From positions 1-7,899 of the forward strand of contig JAOAFW010000066.1 of NCBI GenBank assembly GCA_026416065.1: DNA of 7,899 bases. Reading direction: 5' to 3'. The position numbers were made by a program, and so were the translations under genes. Shown here in pieces: positions 1-6,670 of this stretch; the stretch's first letter is position 1; every line of letters begins with the position of its first letter. The notes beneath the pieces are model-generated. The model was given only the letters and a program-made list of their open reading frames with translations, made no database searches and was not told where the DNA came from. This DNA comes from Fimbriimonadales bacterium. Lineage in GTDB: Bacteria; Armatimonadota; Fimbriimonadia; Fimbriimonadales; GBS-DC.

Positions 1-453
1 GATAACCAGATACTGGATGGGGCTGACTGCGAGGGCGCGCAGGGCGTCGATCTGCTCGGTGATTTTCATCGTGCCGAGTTGCGCCGCGATTGCCGAGCCG
101 CATCGCGCCGTCACCATAATCCCCGTGAGGATGGGCGCGAGCTCGCGCGTCATCGCGAGTGCAATCGCGCCGCCCACGAAACCTCCGCCCCCGACATCCA
201 CCATCAGCGACGCCGAATAGAGCGTCACCACCGCGCCTGTGAACGCGCTGGTGAGCGCGACAATCGGCGCGGACGCCGCGCCGATGAACGCCATCTGGTG
301 AATCGTCTCGCGCAGTTCGATGCGTCCCTGTATCAGCGCGCGTCCGCTGGCGAACAGCAACAGCCCCAGCGCGCCCACGAACTCCAGCGTCGCCTGCAGC
401 GGGTTCGTCTGGCGCGCCGCCTCCTCGTCCAGCCAGACCAGCTCCTCACGCAC
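1..453 (-). CDS. mlaE: MlaE-family ABC transporter permease (partial, C-terminus off the window)
   Basis: Translating the minus strand from 453 gives 151 codons open to the window edge. The family is recognisable from the stretch RELAPILTGIMVTARCGSAI at residues 103-122, followed by LGTMKITEQIDALRALAVSP (126-145), the signature region of MlaE/YrbE permeases. These membrane subunits work with an MlaF-type ATPase and an MCE-domain protein to move phospholipid between the membranes of Gram-negative cells. An amphipathic N-terminus (1-50) precedes hydrophobic segments at about 54-80 and 92-115. Family members are about 250-270 aa, so roughly 100 residues are missing. The frame is closed by a TAG further upstream. 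The only standard start I see between that stop and the conserved region is GTG at 453. It has no Shine-Dalgarno sequence but has TACTCT 7 nt upstream. The family call is firm; the start and the exact substrate are less certain. Confidence 0.88.
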   Translation of the reverse strand, partial: MREELVWLDEEAARQTNPLQATLEFVGALGLLLFASGRALIQGRIELRETIHQMAFIGAASAPIVALTSAFTGAVVTLYSASLMVDVGGGGFVGGAIALAMTRELAPILTGIMVTARCGSAIAAQLGTMKITEQIDALRALAVSPIQYLVI

Positions 454-460
454 GGCATAA

Positions 461-466
461 AGAGTA
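461..466 (-). promoter_or_regulatory. Candidate -10 box (TACTCT) of the mlaE-type gene
   Basis: On the minus strand TACTCT, preceded by GGGG, ends 7 nt before the GTG start at 453. Transcription from it would begin at about the start codon, which fits a leaderless message and the absence of a Shine-Dalgarno sequence. I see no -35 hexamer at 16-18 bp. The support is position only. Confidence 0.3.
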
Positions 467-520
467 CCCCGAAACGCGCGAAGCAGGAAATCCGCGCTCC
501 GAACAGAAAAATCGAGGCTT

Positions 521-781
521 ATGAAACCCGAAACGCCGCTCCGCGCCTACTGGCAAGCGAATGTGCAGTTAATCGCGACACTGCTCGCTGTGTGGTTTCT
601 GGTGGCGTATGGCGCGAGTATCCTGCTGGCGCCGTGGCTGAACCAGTTTCGTTTAGGCGACGCGCCGCTGGGCTTCTGGTTCGCGCAGCAGGGCAGTATC
701 TATGTGTTCATTTTGCTTATCTGGGTCTACGCGCGGCGCATGGACGCGCTGGACAAGCAATATGATGTGCATGAAGATTAA
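521..781 (+). CDS. DUF4212 sodium:solute symporter small subunit
   Basis: This is an 86-aa membrane protein with two hydrophobic helices, at about 17-39 and 55-72. The motif LGFWFAQQGSIYVFILLIWV (50-69), followed by RRMDALDKQYDVHED at the C-terminus, is the hallmark of the DUF4212 family (small subunit of VC_2705-type symporters). Members are usually encoded directly upstream of the large sodium:solute symporter subunit and are thought to assist it; their mechanism is not established. Here the large subunit begins 652 nt downstream, after an intervening toxin-antitoxin pair. The ATG at 521 has a short GAGG at 514-517. The gene diverges from the MlaE-type permease across 67 bp. The length is normal for the family, and the gene looks intact. 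Its stop codon lies next to a 7-bp repeat that recurs after the toxin gene. Confidence 0.88.
   Translation: MKPETPLRAYWQANVQLIATLLAVWFLVAYGASILLAPWLNQFRLGDAPLGFWFAQQGSIYVFILLIWVYARRMDALDKQYDVHED
771..777. repeat. Left copy of a 7-bp direct repeat (ATGAAGA) flanking the TA pair
   Basis: ATGAAGA occurs here, inside the last codons of the DUF4212 gene, and again at 1415-1421, across the toxin stop codon. The copies bracket the toxin-antitoxin pair. The match could be chance: 7 identical bases between two short windows is not rare. Confidence 0.4.
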
Positions 782-792
782 TCCACCTCTGG

Positions 793-798
793 TATACT
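793..798 (+). promoter_or_regulatory. Candidate -10 box (TATACT) before the DUF104 antitoxin
   Basis: GGTATACT lies in the 33-nt gap between the DUF4212 gene and the antitoxin, 16 nt before the ATG. No convincing -35 is present. It could give the TA pair its own promoter within the symporter operon. The same GGTATACT string precedes the Gdx-type exporter gene on the other strand. Confidence 0.35.
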
Positions 799-804
799 CG
801 CCCT

Positions 805-810
805 GGAGGA
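805..810 (+). promoter_or_regulatory. Strong ribosome binding site (GGAGGA) for the DUF104 antitoxin
   Basis: GGAGGA ends 4 nt before ATG 815 and fixes the antitoxin start. It is the strongest Shine-Dalgarno sequence in the window. Antitoxin genes are commonly well translated so that the labile antitoxin stays in excess over the toxin. Confidence 0.6.
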
Positions 811-814
811 GCCT

Positions 815-1039
815 ATGGCAGCGAGAGTCATCGACGCGGTTTACGAAAATGGAGTCATCCGTCCGCTCAAGCCACTGAAGGGATTGGCGGAGCATACGCG
901 GCTGCGTGTGACTATTGAGGAGACGCCTTCGCATCCGCTCTCAGAGTGCGTCGGCGTGCTATCGGATGAGGATGCAGCGGAGATGAAGAGAATCATCGAG
1001 GAGGAGTTCGAGCAGGTCACGGAAGATGAGTGGAAGTAA
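815..1039 (+). CDS. DUF104 (AF2212-like) antitoxin
   Basis: This is a 74-aa protein. The N-terminal motif YENGVIRPLKPLKGL (10-24) is characteristic of DUF104/AF2212-like antitoxins, small beta-strand proteins encoded just upstream of PIN-domain toxins. The C-terminal half is acidic and probably helical (SDEDAAEMKRIIEEEFEQV, 50-68), and is a plausible toxin-binding and masking segment. The gene starts at an ATG with a strong GGAGGA ribosome binding site and overlaps the toxin start by 14 nt, so the two are probably translationally coupled. Such antitoxins block the PIN active site and often repress their own operon, but I see no obvious operator here. The odd feature is location: the pair lies between the two subunit genes of a sodium symporter. 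Confidence 0.85.
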   Translation: MAARVIDAVYENGVIRPLKPLKGLAEHTRLRVTIEETPSHPLSECVGVLSDEDAAEMKRIIEEEFEQVTEDEWK

Positions 1040-1418
1040 AATCGCGCTGGATACAAACATAGCGATTGATGTTCTGAATGGCGAGCCGCGCGCTAATCGG
1101 CTCCTGCAGGGTTATACAACCGTCTGCCTGCCTGTGCCTGTTGTCGGCGAACTCCATTTTGGCGCTCTGAAATCAGCGCGAAGAGAAGAGAATCTGGAAA
1201 AGTTAAGGCTCCTAACGACACTATGCGAGATTTTGGAGATTTCTGAGCGAACTGCGGTTTGTTACGCTGAGATCCGGTATCAGCTTAGACAGAAGGGACG
1301 TCCGATTCCTGAAAACGACCTATGGATTGCGGCGGTTTGTGTAGAGCATCAGATTCCACTCGCGACCAACGATGCGCACTTCACGTCAGTGGATGGGTTG
1401 ACAATCGTTCAGGTATGA
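1026..1418 (+). CDS. PIN-domain ribonuclease toxin (VapC-like)
   Basis: The 130-aa length is typical for VapC-type PIN toxins, which are Mg2+-dependent endoribonucleases that usually cut tRNA or rRNA. The four acidic active-site positions are visible: D9 in ALDTNIAID, E42 in VVGELHFG, D98 in PENDLWIAA and D116 in TNDAHF. The catalytic set therefore looks complete. The ATG at 1026 overlaps the end of the DUF104 antitoxin by 14 nt. The large symporter gene starts 15 nt after this gene's stop. A hand count over 1081-1380 gives about 53% GC, somewhat below a symporter line I counted at 58%. That is weakly consistent with acquisition from outside but is not proof. The RNA target cannot be predicted from the sequence. 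Confidence 0.87.
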   Translation: MSGSKIALDTNIAIDVLNGEPRANRLLQGYTTVCLPVPVVGELHFGALKSARREENLEKLRLLTTLCEILEISERTAVCYAEIRYQLRQKGRPIPENDLWIAAVCVEHQIPLATNDAHFTSVDGLTIVQV

Positions 1419-1421
1419 AGA
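1415..1421. repeat. Right copy of the 7-bp direct repeat (ATGAAGA)
   Basis: This repeats 771-777 and overlaps the TGA stop of the toxin (1416-1418). If the sequence is joined as ...777 to 1422..., the DUF4212 frame reads on through GAG AGG CGC AGG TTA and stops at TGA 1435-1437. That stop overlaps the symporter ATG (1434-1436) in an ATGA arrangement. Confidence 0.4.
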
Positions 1422-1433
1422 GAGGCGCAGGTT

Positions 1434-3176
1434 ATGACGGTTGAGTTATGGACATATCTAATTGTTGGGCTAAGCTTCGCGCTGTATATCTACATCGGCT
1501 ACGCTTCGCGGGTGCGGGATACGAAAGGGTTCTATGTGGCGGGGCGCGGCGTACCGCCGGTTGCCAACGGTGCAGCCACCGCCGCCGACTGGATGAGCGC
1601 GGCGAGCTTTATTTCGATGGCGGGGCTGATTGCCACGTTGGGATACGACGGTGCGATTTACCTGATGGGCTGGACAGGCGGCTATGTGCTGCTCGCACTG
1701 CTGCTTGCTCCGTACCTGCGCAAGTATCGCAAGTTCACCGTGCCCGACTTCGTGGGCGACCGCTATGCATCCAATACAGCGCGCACCTTAGCCGCGCTGG
1801 CGACGATTTTCATCTCTCTGATCTATGTGGCGGGCCAGATGCGCGGCGTGGGCATCGTGTTCAGCCGATTTTTGGCGATTGACATCGCGCAGGGCGTGCT
1901 GCTCGGCGTGGCAGTCACGGCGTTCTTTGCGATTCTGGGCGGGATGAAGGGCGTCACGTGGACGCAAGCCGCCCAGTACACCATCTTGATTATTGCCTAT
2001 CTGATTCCCGGCGTTGCGCTGGCGTACATGCTCACGGGCAATCCCCTCCCCCAACTTGCGTTTACTTTCAGCGACATCAGCGAGCGCTTGAATCAGATTC
2101 AGGCCGATTTGGGCTTCGGCGAATACACCGCCCCGTTTCAGAGCAAGTCAATGCTCGATGTGCTGGCGATTACAGGCGCACTGATGATTGGCACGGCAGG
2201 ACTGCCCCATGTGATTATTCGGTTCTACACTACGCCCGATGTGCGCTCGGCGCGCTACTCGGCGTTTTGGGCGTTGCTGTTCATCGGCTTGCTATATACC
2301 ACTGCGCCTGCGCTGGCAATGTTCGCCCGCTATAACTTGATTAGCACGCTGCACAGCAAGCCCGTCGCCGAAGTGCGTCAAATCGACTGGGTCGCCAAGT
2401 GGGAGCAGACGGGACTGCTGAAGATTGTGGACAAGAACGGTGACGGCAACGTACAAATCGCGAAGGGCAAGGCGTTCAAAGAGAAAGGCGGCAAGCCTGA
2501 CTTCAACGCGCCCGACATGTCCAACGCCAACGAGCTGCATCTGGACAACGACATCATCGTGCTGTCCACGCCTGAAGTCGCGCGCCTTGCGCCATTTGTG
2601 ATTGCTTTGCTGGCGGCGGGTGGCTTAGCGGCGGCTTTGTCAACAGCGTCGGGACTGCTGATTGCGATGTCCAGCGCGGTGGCGCACGATCTGTATTATC
2701 GCGTGTTCAATCCACGCGCCCCCGAACGCCTGCGCCTGCTGGTCGGGCGACTGGCGATGTTGCCCGCGCTGTTTGCAGCGGCGTATTTGGGGATTAACCC
2801 CCCCGGCTTCGTGGCGCAGGTAGTGGCGTTCGCGTTCGGTTTGGCGGCATCGGGGCTGTTCCCTGCGATCCTACTGGGCATTTTTGACCGACGGATGAAT
2901 GCATATGGCGCAATCGTTGGGATGATTGTGGGCTTAGGCTTCACGACCGTGATGATTGCGTTGATGCGCGCTCCGCAACTGTTCGGTGTGCCCGAGCCAT
3001 ACCTGAAAGACTTCTTCGGAATCAGCGCAGAGGGCATCGGCGTGGTGGGCATGTTCTTGAACCTGATTACAGCGATCCTCGTCTCGCGCCTGACGCCCCC
3101 GCCCCCGGCGCACATTCAGGAGATTGTGGAGTCGATTCGCATCCCGCGCGGGGCAGGCGAGGCGCTGGAAGAATAG
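1434..3176 (+). CDS. Sodium:solute symporter, large subunit (SSS family, VC_2705-like)
   Basis: This is a 580-aa polytopic inner-membrane protein with about 13 hydrophobic segments. The SSS fold is indicated by YVAGRGVPPVANGAATAADW (34-53), GLPHVIIRFYT (256-266) and AAGGLAAALSTASGLLIAMS (394-413). It should use the sodium gradient to import a small solute, perhaps a carboxylate as in ActP-like relatives, but the substrate is not readable here. Between helices, at about 303-385, is a hydrophilic insert with DKNGDGNVQ (333-341), which matches a calcium-binding EF-hand-type loop. I recall this insert from VC_2705-type symporters. Its small-subunit partner is the DUF4212 gene at 521-781. Start: ATG 1434 has GAGG 8 nt upstream. 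The stop lies 8 bp from the stop of the convergent M24 gene, with no hairpin between. Confidence 0.92.
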   Translation: MTVELWTYLIVGLSFALYIYIGYASRVRDTKGFYVAGRGVPPVANGAATAADWMSAASFISMAGLIATLGYDGAIYLMGWTGGYVLLALLLAPYLRKYRKFTVPDFVGDRYASNTARTLAALATIFISLIYVAGQMRGVGIVFSRFLAIDIAQGVLLGVAVTAFFAILGGMKGVTWTQAAQYTILIIAYLIPGVALAYMLTGNPLPQLAFTFSDISERLNQIQADLGFGEYTAPFQSKSMLDVLAITGALMIGTAGLPHVIIRFYTTPDVRSARYSAFWALLFIGLLYTTAPALAMFARYNLISTLHSKPVAEVRQIDWVAKWEQTGLLKIVDKNGDGNVQIAKGKAFKEKGGKPDFNAPDMSNANELHLDNDIIVLSTPEVARLAPFVIALLAAGGLAAALSTASGLLIAMSSAVAHDLYYRVFNPRAPERLRLLVGRLAMLPALFAAAYLGINPPGFVAQVVAFAFGLAASGLFPAILLGIFDRRMNAYGAIVGMIVGLGFTTVMIALMRAPQLFGVPEPYLKDFFGISAEGIGVVGMFLNLITAILVSRLTPPPPAHIQEIVESIRIPRGAGEALEE

Positions 3177-3184
3177 GGGGAGGT

Positions 3185-4288
3185 CTACCACTCACACTCC
3201 AACAGATCCACAGGGGCGTGGGTGAGGGGTTCGCAGCCCGATTCCGTCACCAGCACATCCTGCTCGATGCGCACACCGCCGAAGTCAGGAACATAGACGC
3301 CCGGCTCGACGGTCAGCACCATTCCTGCTTCCAGTGGTTGCTTGTCACGGAAAGATAGCCCCGAGCCATCGTGCACCAGTATCCCCAGCGAGTGTCCCAA
3401 GCCGTGTCCAAAGTACTCTGCCAAGCCGTGCCTGTCCAACACTTTGCGGGCGAGCGCGTCGATTTGCTTGCCACGCTTGCCAGGTCTGATGGCATCGATG
3501 CTGCGCTGTAGTGCTTCCAGCACAGCATAGTAGAGTTTGCGCTGTTCAGTACTGGCTTTGCCGATCACGACGGTGCGCGTGAGGTCGGAGCAGTAGCCGT
3601 TCAGTTTCGCGCCGAAGTCCAGTGTAACGAAATCACCTTTCTGCAGGCGTCGCTCTGTAGGCTTGCCGTGAGGCAAAGCGGTACGCTCACCTGAGACGAC
3701 AATCGTGTCGAACGCGGGGTATGCCTCTTGACGACGGATGTAAAAGTCGATTTCCATCGCGATGTCCCACTCAGCGACTTCAGGCTGGAACAGGCGTTGG
3801 ATATGCTCAAACGTGACGTCGGCAAGTGCAGCGGCGGCGCGCAGGCGAGCGATCTCAAAACCGTCTTTGACCCGGCGCAGTTTGTCGACCGGCATCCCCA
3901 CAGGCTCGACCCGTATGCCTGCTTTATGCGCAGCTTTGCGTAAGGCTTTCAGCCCTGCAACGGAGGTGCTGCTCTCCACACCCAGCACGCTCACGCCTAA
4001 CTCTGCCGCTGTTGCGGCGAGGGTCTCGTTGAATTCCTTCAGTGTCGGGTTCAGCACAAGCTGGATATCAGGCACTTCGTACTGCGCTTGCGTTGCGTAA
4101 ATTCCCCCGGTGAGGAATCGCTCCGCGTTGGGCGTAAGAAGCAGGGCGCCAAATGACCCGGTGAACCCCGTAAGGTAATACAGGTTCGCCATGCTGGTGA
4201 TCAACAGTGCGCCGGGTGGCTTCTTAGTCTCAAAGACGGCTTGGCGCAGCTTTGCCCGACGCTCGGCGTAGTTTGGAGACGAGGGCAT
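3185..4288 (-). CDS. M24-family metallopeptidase (Xaa-Pro peptidase-like)
   Basis: From ATG 4288 this is a 367-aa cytoplasmic protein. An N-terminal creatinase-like domain (about 1-135, with NLYYLTGFTGSFGALLLT near 35-52) precedes the C-terminal pita-bread domain. The metal ligands expected for M24 are all present: D224 (TLDFGA), D235 (YCSDLTRT), H299 (GHGLGHSLG), E328 (TVEPGVY) and E342 (RIEQD). H207 (ALPHGK) and H306 (LVHDGS) match the proton-shuttling histidines of aminopeptidase P. It probably removes N-terminal residues before proline or cuts X-Pro dipeptides; which one cannot be told from sequence. Two other starts exist: GTG 4318, which overlaps the upstream stop as GTGA, and ATG 4351, which adds a low-complexity Ala/Ser leader. 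I prefer 4288 because family homology begins just after it. None of the three has a clear Shine-Dalgarno sequence. Confidence 0.9.
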   Translation of the reverse strand: MPSSPNYAERRAKLRQAVFETKKPPGALLITSMANLYYLTGFTGSFGALLLTPNAERFLTGGIYATQAQYEVPDIQLVLNPTLKEFNETLAATAAELGVSVLGVESSTSVAGLKALRKAAHKAGIRVEPVGMPVDKLRRVKDGFEIARLRAAAALADVTFEHIQRLFQPEVAEWDIAMEIDFYIRRQEAYPAFDTIVVSGERTALPHGKPTERRLQKGDFVTLDFGAKLNGYCSDLTRTVVIGKASTEQRKLYYAVLEALQRSIDAIRPGKRGKQIDALARKVLDRHGLAEYFGHGLGHSLGILVHDGSGLSFRDKQPLEAGMVLTVEPGVYVPDFGGVRIEQDVLVTESGCEPLTHAPVDLLECEW

Positions 4289-4314
4289 AGGAGCAGACGC
4301 CGACGCCCCAGCGT

Positions 4315-5016
4315 TCACTCCAGCGGCTTGACCTTGATGTTGCGGTACCATATTGGGTTTCCGTGGTTCTGCAGCGCAATGTAGCCGGGGCGGGTCATGG
4401 TGTTGTAAGCGTATTTGAACTTGTTGGGCGCGCCATCGGGGTTACGTCCCGCTTCCGTCCAGCGGCTCAGGTCCACTTCATTCACCTTCTCACCGTTCAG
4501 ATAAACCACGATCAGGTTCTCTCGAACGATGATGTGGTAGGTGTTCCACTCACCTGCGGGTTTGACAGCATTCTTACGGGGAGCCTGGATGTCATAGATT
4601 GCGCCACAGTCATGTTTGCTCGGCTGTTCCTTGCCGTAGCTGTCCAGTACCTGCACCTCGATGCCAGTGTTTACCGGGTCGTTCTTGTCCCAGGTACGCA
4701 GGAACACACCACTGTTGCCTCGAGGTGAGACCTTGAAGTCCAGTTTTAGCTCGAAGTTCCTATATACACCGTCGGCATAAATCATTCCGCCTCCACCTTT
4801 GCCCGTACAGTGCAGAGTTCCCTCTTCTACGACCCACGAGCCCTCTGCGCCCGCGACGGTCCAGCCCTTCAAGCTCTCGCCATCGAACAGCAGTTTCCAG
4901 CCGTCCTTGATCTCCTGATCACTAAGCAAGTTCATTTGTTGCAGCGCAATCGCTGCACCAGCTAAGAGTGCGAAAACGCTCGTTAGAAACGCTACCGGGT
5001 TGGTCAGAATGCGCAT
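4315..5016 (-). CDS. Exported DUF1080 protein (3-keto-disaccharide hydrolase / concanavalin-like fold)
   Basis: From ATG 5016 the protein is 233 aa. It starts with an apparent signal peptide: MRILTNPVAFLTSVFALLAG, then a possible cleavage site after AIA (22-24). The mature part opens with DGWKLLFDGESLKGWTV (38-54), the diagnostic start of DUF1080, and continues with NSGVFLRTWD (101-110), GIEVQVLDSYG (118-128), EWNTYHIIVRENLIVVYLNG (156-175) and GYIALQNHGNPIWYRNIKVK (211-230). The family has a concanavalin/LamG-like beta-sandwich. Some members hydrolyse 3-keto-glycosides, and many are secreted and uncharacterised. I see no lipobox cysteine, so release to the periplasm is more likely than lipidation. 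The frame could extend to 5118, but that would overlap murJ and bury the signal peptide. It lies 64 bp after murJ and 26 bp before the M24 gene. Confidence 0.87.
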   Translation of the reverse strand: MRILTNPVAFLTSVFALLAGAAIALQQMNLLSDQEIKDGWKLLFDGESLKGWTVAGAEGSWVVEEGTLHCTGKGGGGMIYADGVYRNFELKLDFKVSPRGNSGVFLRTWDKNDPVNTGIEVQVLDSYGKEQPSKHDCGAIYDIQAPRKNAVKPAGEWNTYHIIVRENLIVVYLNGEKVNEVDLSRWTEAGRNPDGAPNKFKYAYNTMTRPGYIALQNHGNPIWYRNIKVKPLE

Positions 5017-5080
5017 AGGTTTTGTATTCGATGCTATGGGAGAAGTTCCTGCCGAATAATCCCCACAGGGCGGGTAATTA

Positions 5081-6670
5081 TCACCCTCTTCTTCTAAAAA
5101 CGCGCTGGACATACGCAACCTCGCGTATTCCTAATCGCTGGCAAAGTATCAGGTAGAAGCCCATTCCCATAGTGGCGACCATGGCGCCAATCAGCAGCGA
5201 TCTCAGGTTCACCTGAAAATCGGGCATCAGCCTGTGCAGAGCCGCGTGCAGTCCATAAGCCAGCGCGCCCATCAGCAGCGTCGCCAGCCCGCTGCGCAGC
5301 AGAAAGCCCATTAGCGGGGCGGGCTCGGCGGACTCGGCGGGTGGCATACGGCGGTTCAGGATTTGGAACATCCACACCATCTGCGCCGTCGCCGCGATGG
5401 AGGTCGCTAATGCCAAGCCCACATGTCCCCAGCCCAGCACGCGCGTGAGCAACACGCATAGCGGCACGAACAGCACCGTCACAGCGGAGCCAATCAGCAC
5501 GGGCGTGAGCGAGTCGCGCAGCGCGAAGAAGCCCCGCGCAATCAACGCCTGCCCCGACCATGCGAACAACCCCAGCGCGAAAGCCTGCAGTGCGCTGGCT
5601 ACCAGCTGCGTGTCCGTCGGGGTGAACTTGCCGTATTGCAGCAGCACACGGCTGATGTTCTCCGCCAACACCATCAGCAACACTGTCGCAGGCGCGGTGA
5701 GGAACCACACGAGTCTCAAGCCCTGTCGCAACGTGAGGCGCAGCGCGCCCCACTCGCCACGCGCCGCCAGCGAGGTGAGCGCAGGGAAAATCGCCAGCGC
5801 AATCCCCTGTCCCACAATGCCCAGCGGCGCTTGCATCTGACGATTGGCGTTATCCAAAGCAGAAATTGCGCCAGGAGGCAACCACGAGGCGAACACGCGC
5901 AGAATCAGCATATAGATTCCGGGCAACGACAGCCCGAACATCACGGGCAACATCAGGCGGAACACCTCGCGCGCGCCCTCGTGTTTCAGGTTGAACTCCA
6001 GCCGAAACGCACTGCCCAGTCGGCGCATCACGAACAGCGGCAGCAACACACTACCGATAAACGCGCCCAGCAGTGCGCCCCACGCCAGCCCCGCCACGCC
6101 CAGCCACAACGCCAGCACCAGCCCCCCGAAGATGATGCCGATGTTATAGATGTTCGGTCCCAGCGCAGGCGCGAGGAAGTGCTTGCGGGCGTACAGCGTC
6201 GCCATCATCAGCCCGCCCAGCAGGAAGCAAATCTGCGCAGGCAGCACGACGCGCGTGAGCTGTGTGGTGAGCGCGAGACGGTCGGCGTCGAAACCGGGAA
6301 ACATCAGTGCAACGGCAATCGGCGCCATCAGTTCCAGCAGTAGCACCAGCGCGGTTGTGATACCTACCATCACCGTTGCCACAATAGAGAATACTCGCCA
6401 AGCCTCCCCCTTGCGTCCTTGCTCCCAATAGCCTGAAAACACGGGCATCAACGACGAGGAGAGCGCGCCCCCCGCCACCATAAAAAAGAGCAAATCGGGC
6501 AGCTGGAACGCTGCACGGTAGGCGTCGGTGAGTTCGTTCTGACCGAAGCGGAACGCAATCACTGTGTCGCGCAGCATGCCCAAGAGACGACTGGCGAAAA
6601 TCGCCGTCATCATCAGCGCGGACGCCCGCGCCCAACTGTAGCCCGCTTTCTGCCCCTCAGAGTCCCTCAT
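5081..6670 (-). CDS. murJ: Lipid II flippase MurJ (MviN family, MOP superfamily)
   Basis: This is a 529-aa polytopic membrane protein with about 14 helices; E. coli MurJ has 511 aa. It is predicted to flip the peptidoglycan precursor lipid II to the outer face of the inner membrane. The N-terminal signature FASRLLGMLRDTVIAFRFG (25-43), ELTDAYRAAFQLPDLL (46-61) and GGALSSSLMPVFSGYW (67-82) identifies the family. R28, R34 and D49 line up with E. coli R18, R24 and D39. R277 in NANRQMQAPLG lines up with R270. The E. coli R52 and E57 positions read as the hydrophobic/glycine stretch LLFFMVAGG, and E273 reads as Q280; I recall similar changes in several non-proteobacterial MurJ proteins. The start overlaps the end of the upstream exporter gene by 14 nt with no Shine-Dalgarno sequence, so translational coupling is likely. 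Confidence 0.93.
   Translation of the reverse strand: MRDSEGQKAGYSWARASALMMTAIFASRLLGMLRDTVIAFRFGQNELTDAYRAAFQLPDLLFFMVAGGALSSSLMPVFSGYWEQGRKGEAWRVFSIVATVMVGITTALVLLLELMAPIAVALMFPGFDADRLALTTQLTRVVLPAQICFLLGGLMMATLYARKHFLAPALGPNIYNIGIIFGGLVLALWLGVAGLAWGALLGAFIGSVLLPLFVMRRLGSAFRLEFNLKHEGAREVFRLMLPVMFGLSLPGIYMLILRVFASWLPPGAISALDNANRQMQAPLGIVGQGIALAIFPALTSLAARGEWGALRLTLRQGLRLVWFLTAPATVLLMVLAENISRVLLQYGKFTPTDTQLVASALQAFALGLFAWSGQALIARGFFALRDSLTPVLIGSAVTVLFVPLCVLLTRVLGWGHVGLALATSIAATAQMVWMFQILNRRMPPAESAEPAPLMGFLLRSGLATLLMGALAYGLHAALHRLMPDFQVNLRSLLIGAMVATMGMGFYLILCQRLGIREVAYVQRVFRRRG

Noticed and set aside
79..765. Long plus-strand open frame of 228 codons over the left region.
   Set aside because: It is rich in Arg and His with no recognisable domain. 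It lies antisense to the clear MlaE permease and out of frame with the DUF4212 gene, as expected for a shadow frame in GC-rich DNA.
5017..5080. Possible terminator or promoter in the 64-bp gap between murJ and the DUF1080 gene.
   Set aside because: CCCTGTGGGG gives only a 3-bp stem with no T-run after it, and no clear -10/-35 pair is visible.
5017..5118. Upstream extension of the DUF1080 frame (MRMSSAFLEEEGDNYPPCGD...).
   Set aside because: It would overlap the end of murJ and place the signal peptide 34 residues inside the protein. ATG 5016 gives a normal exported N-terminus.
5636..6343. Plus-strand open frame of 235 codons, very rich in Gln, Arg and His.
   Set aside because: It is a shadow of murJ on the opposite strand; the low-complexity composition is what the complement of hydrophobic codons gives.
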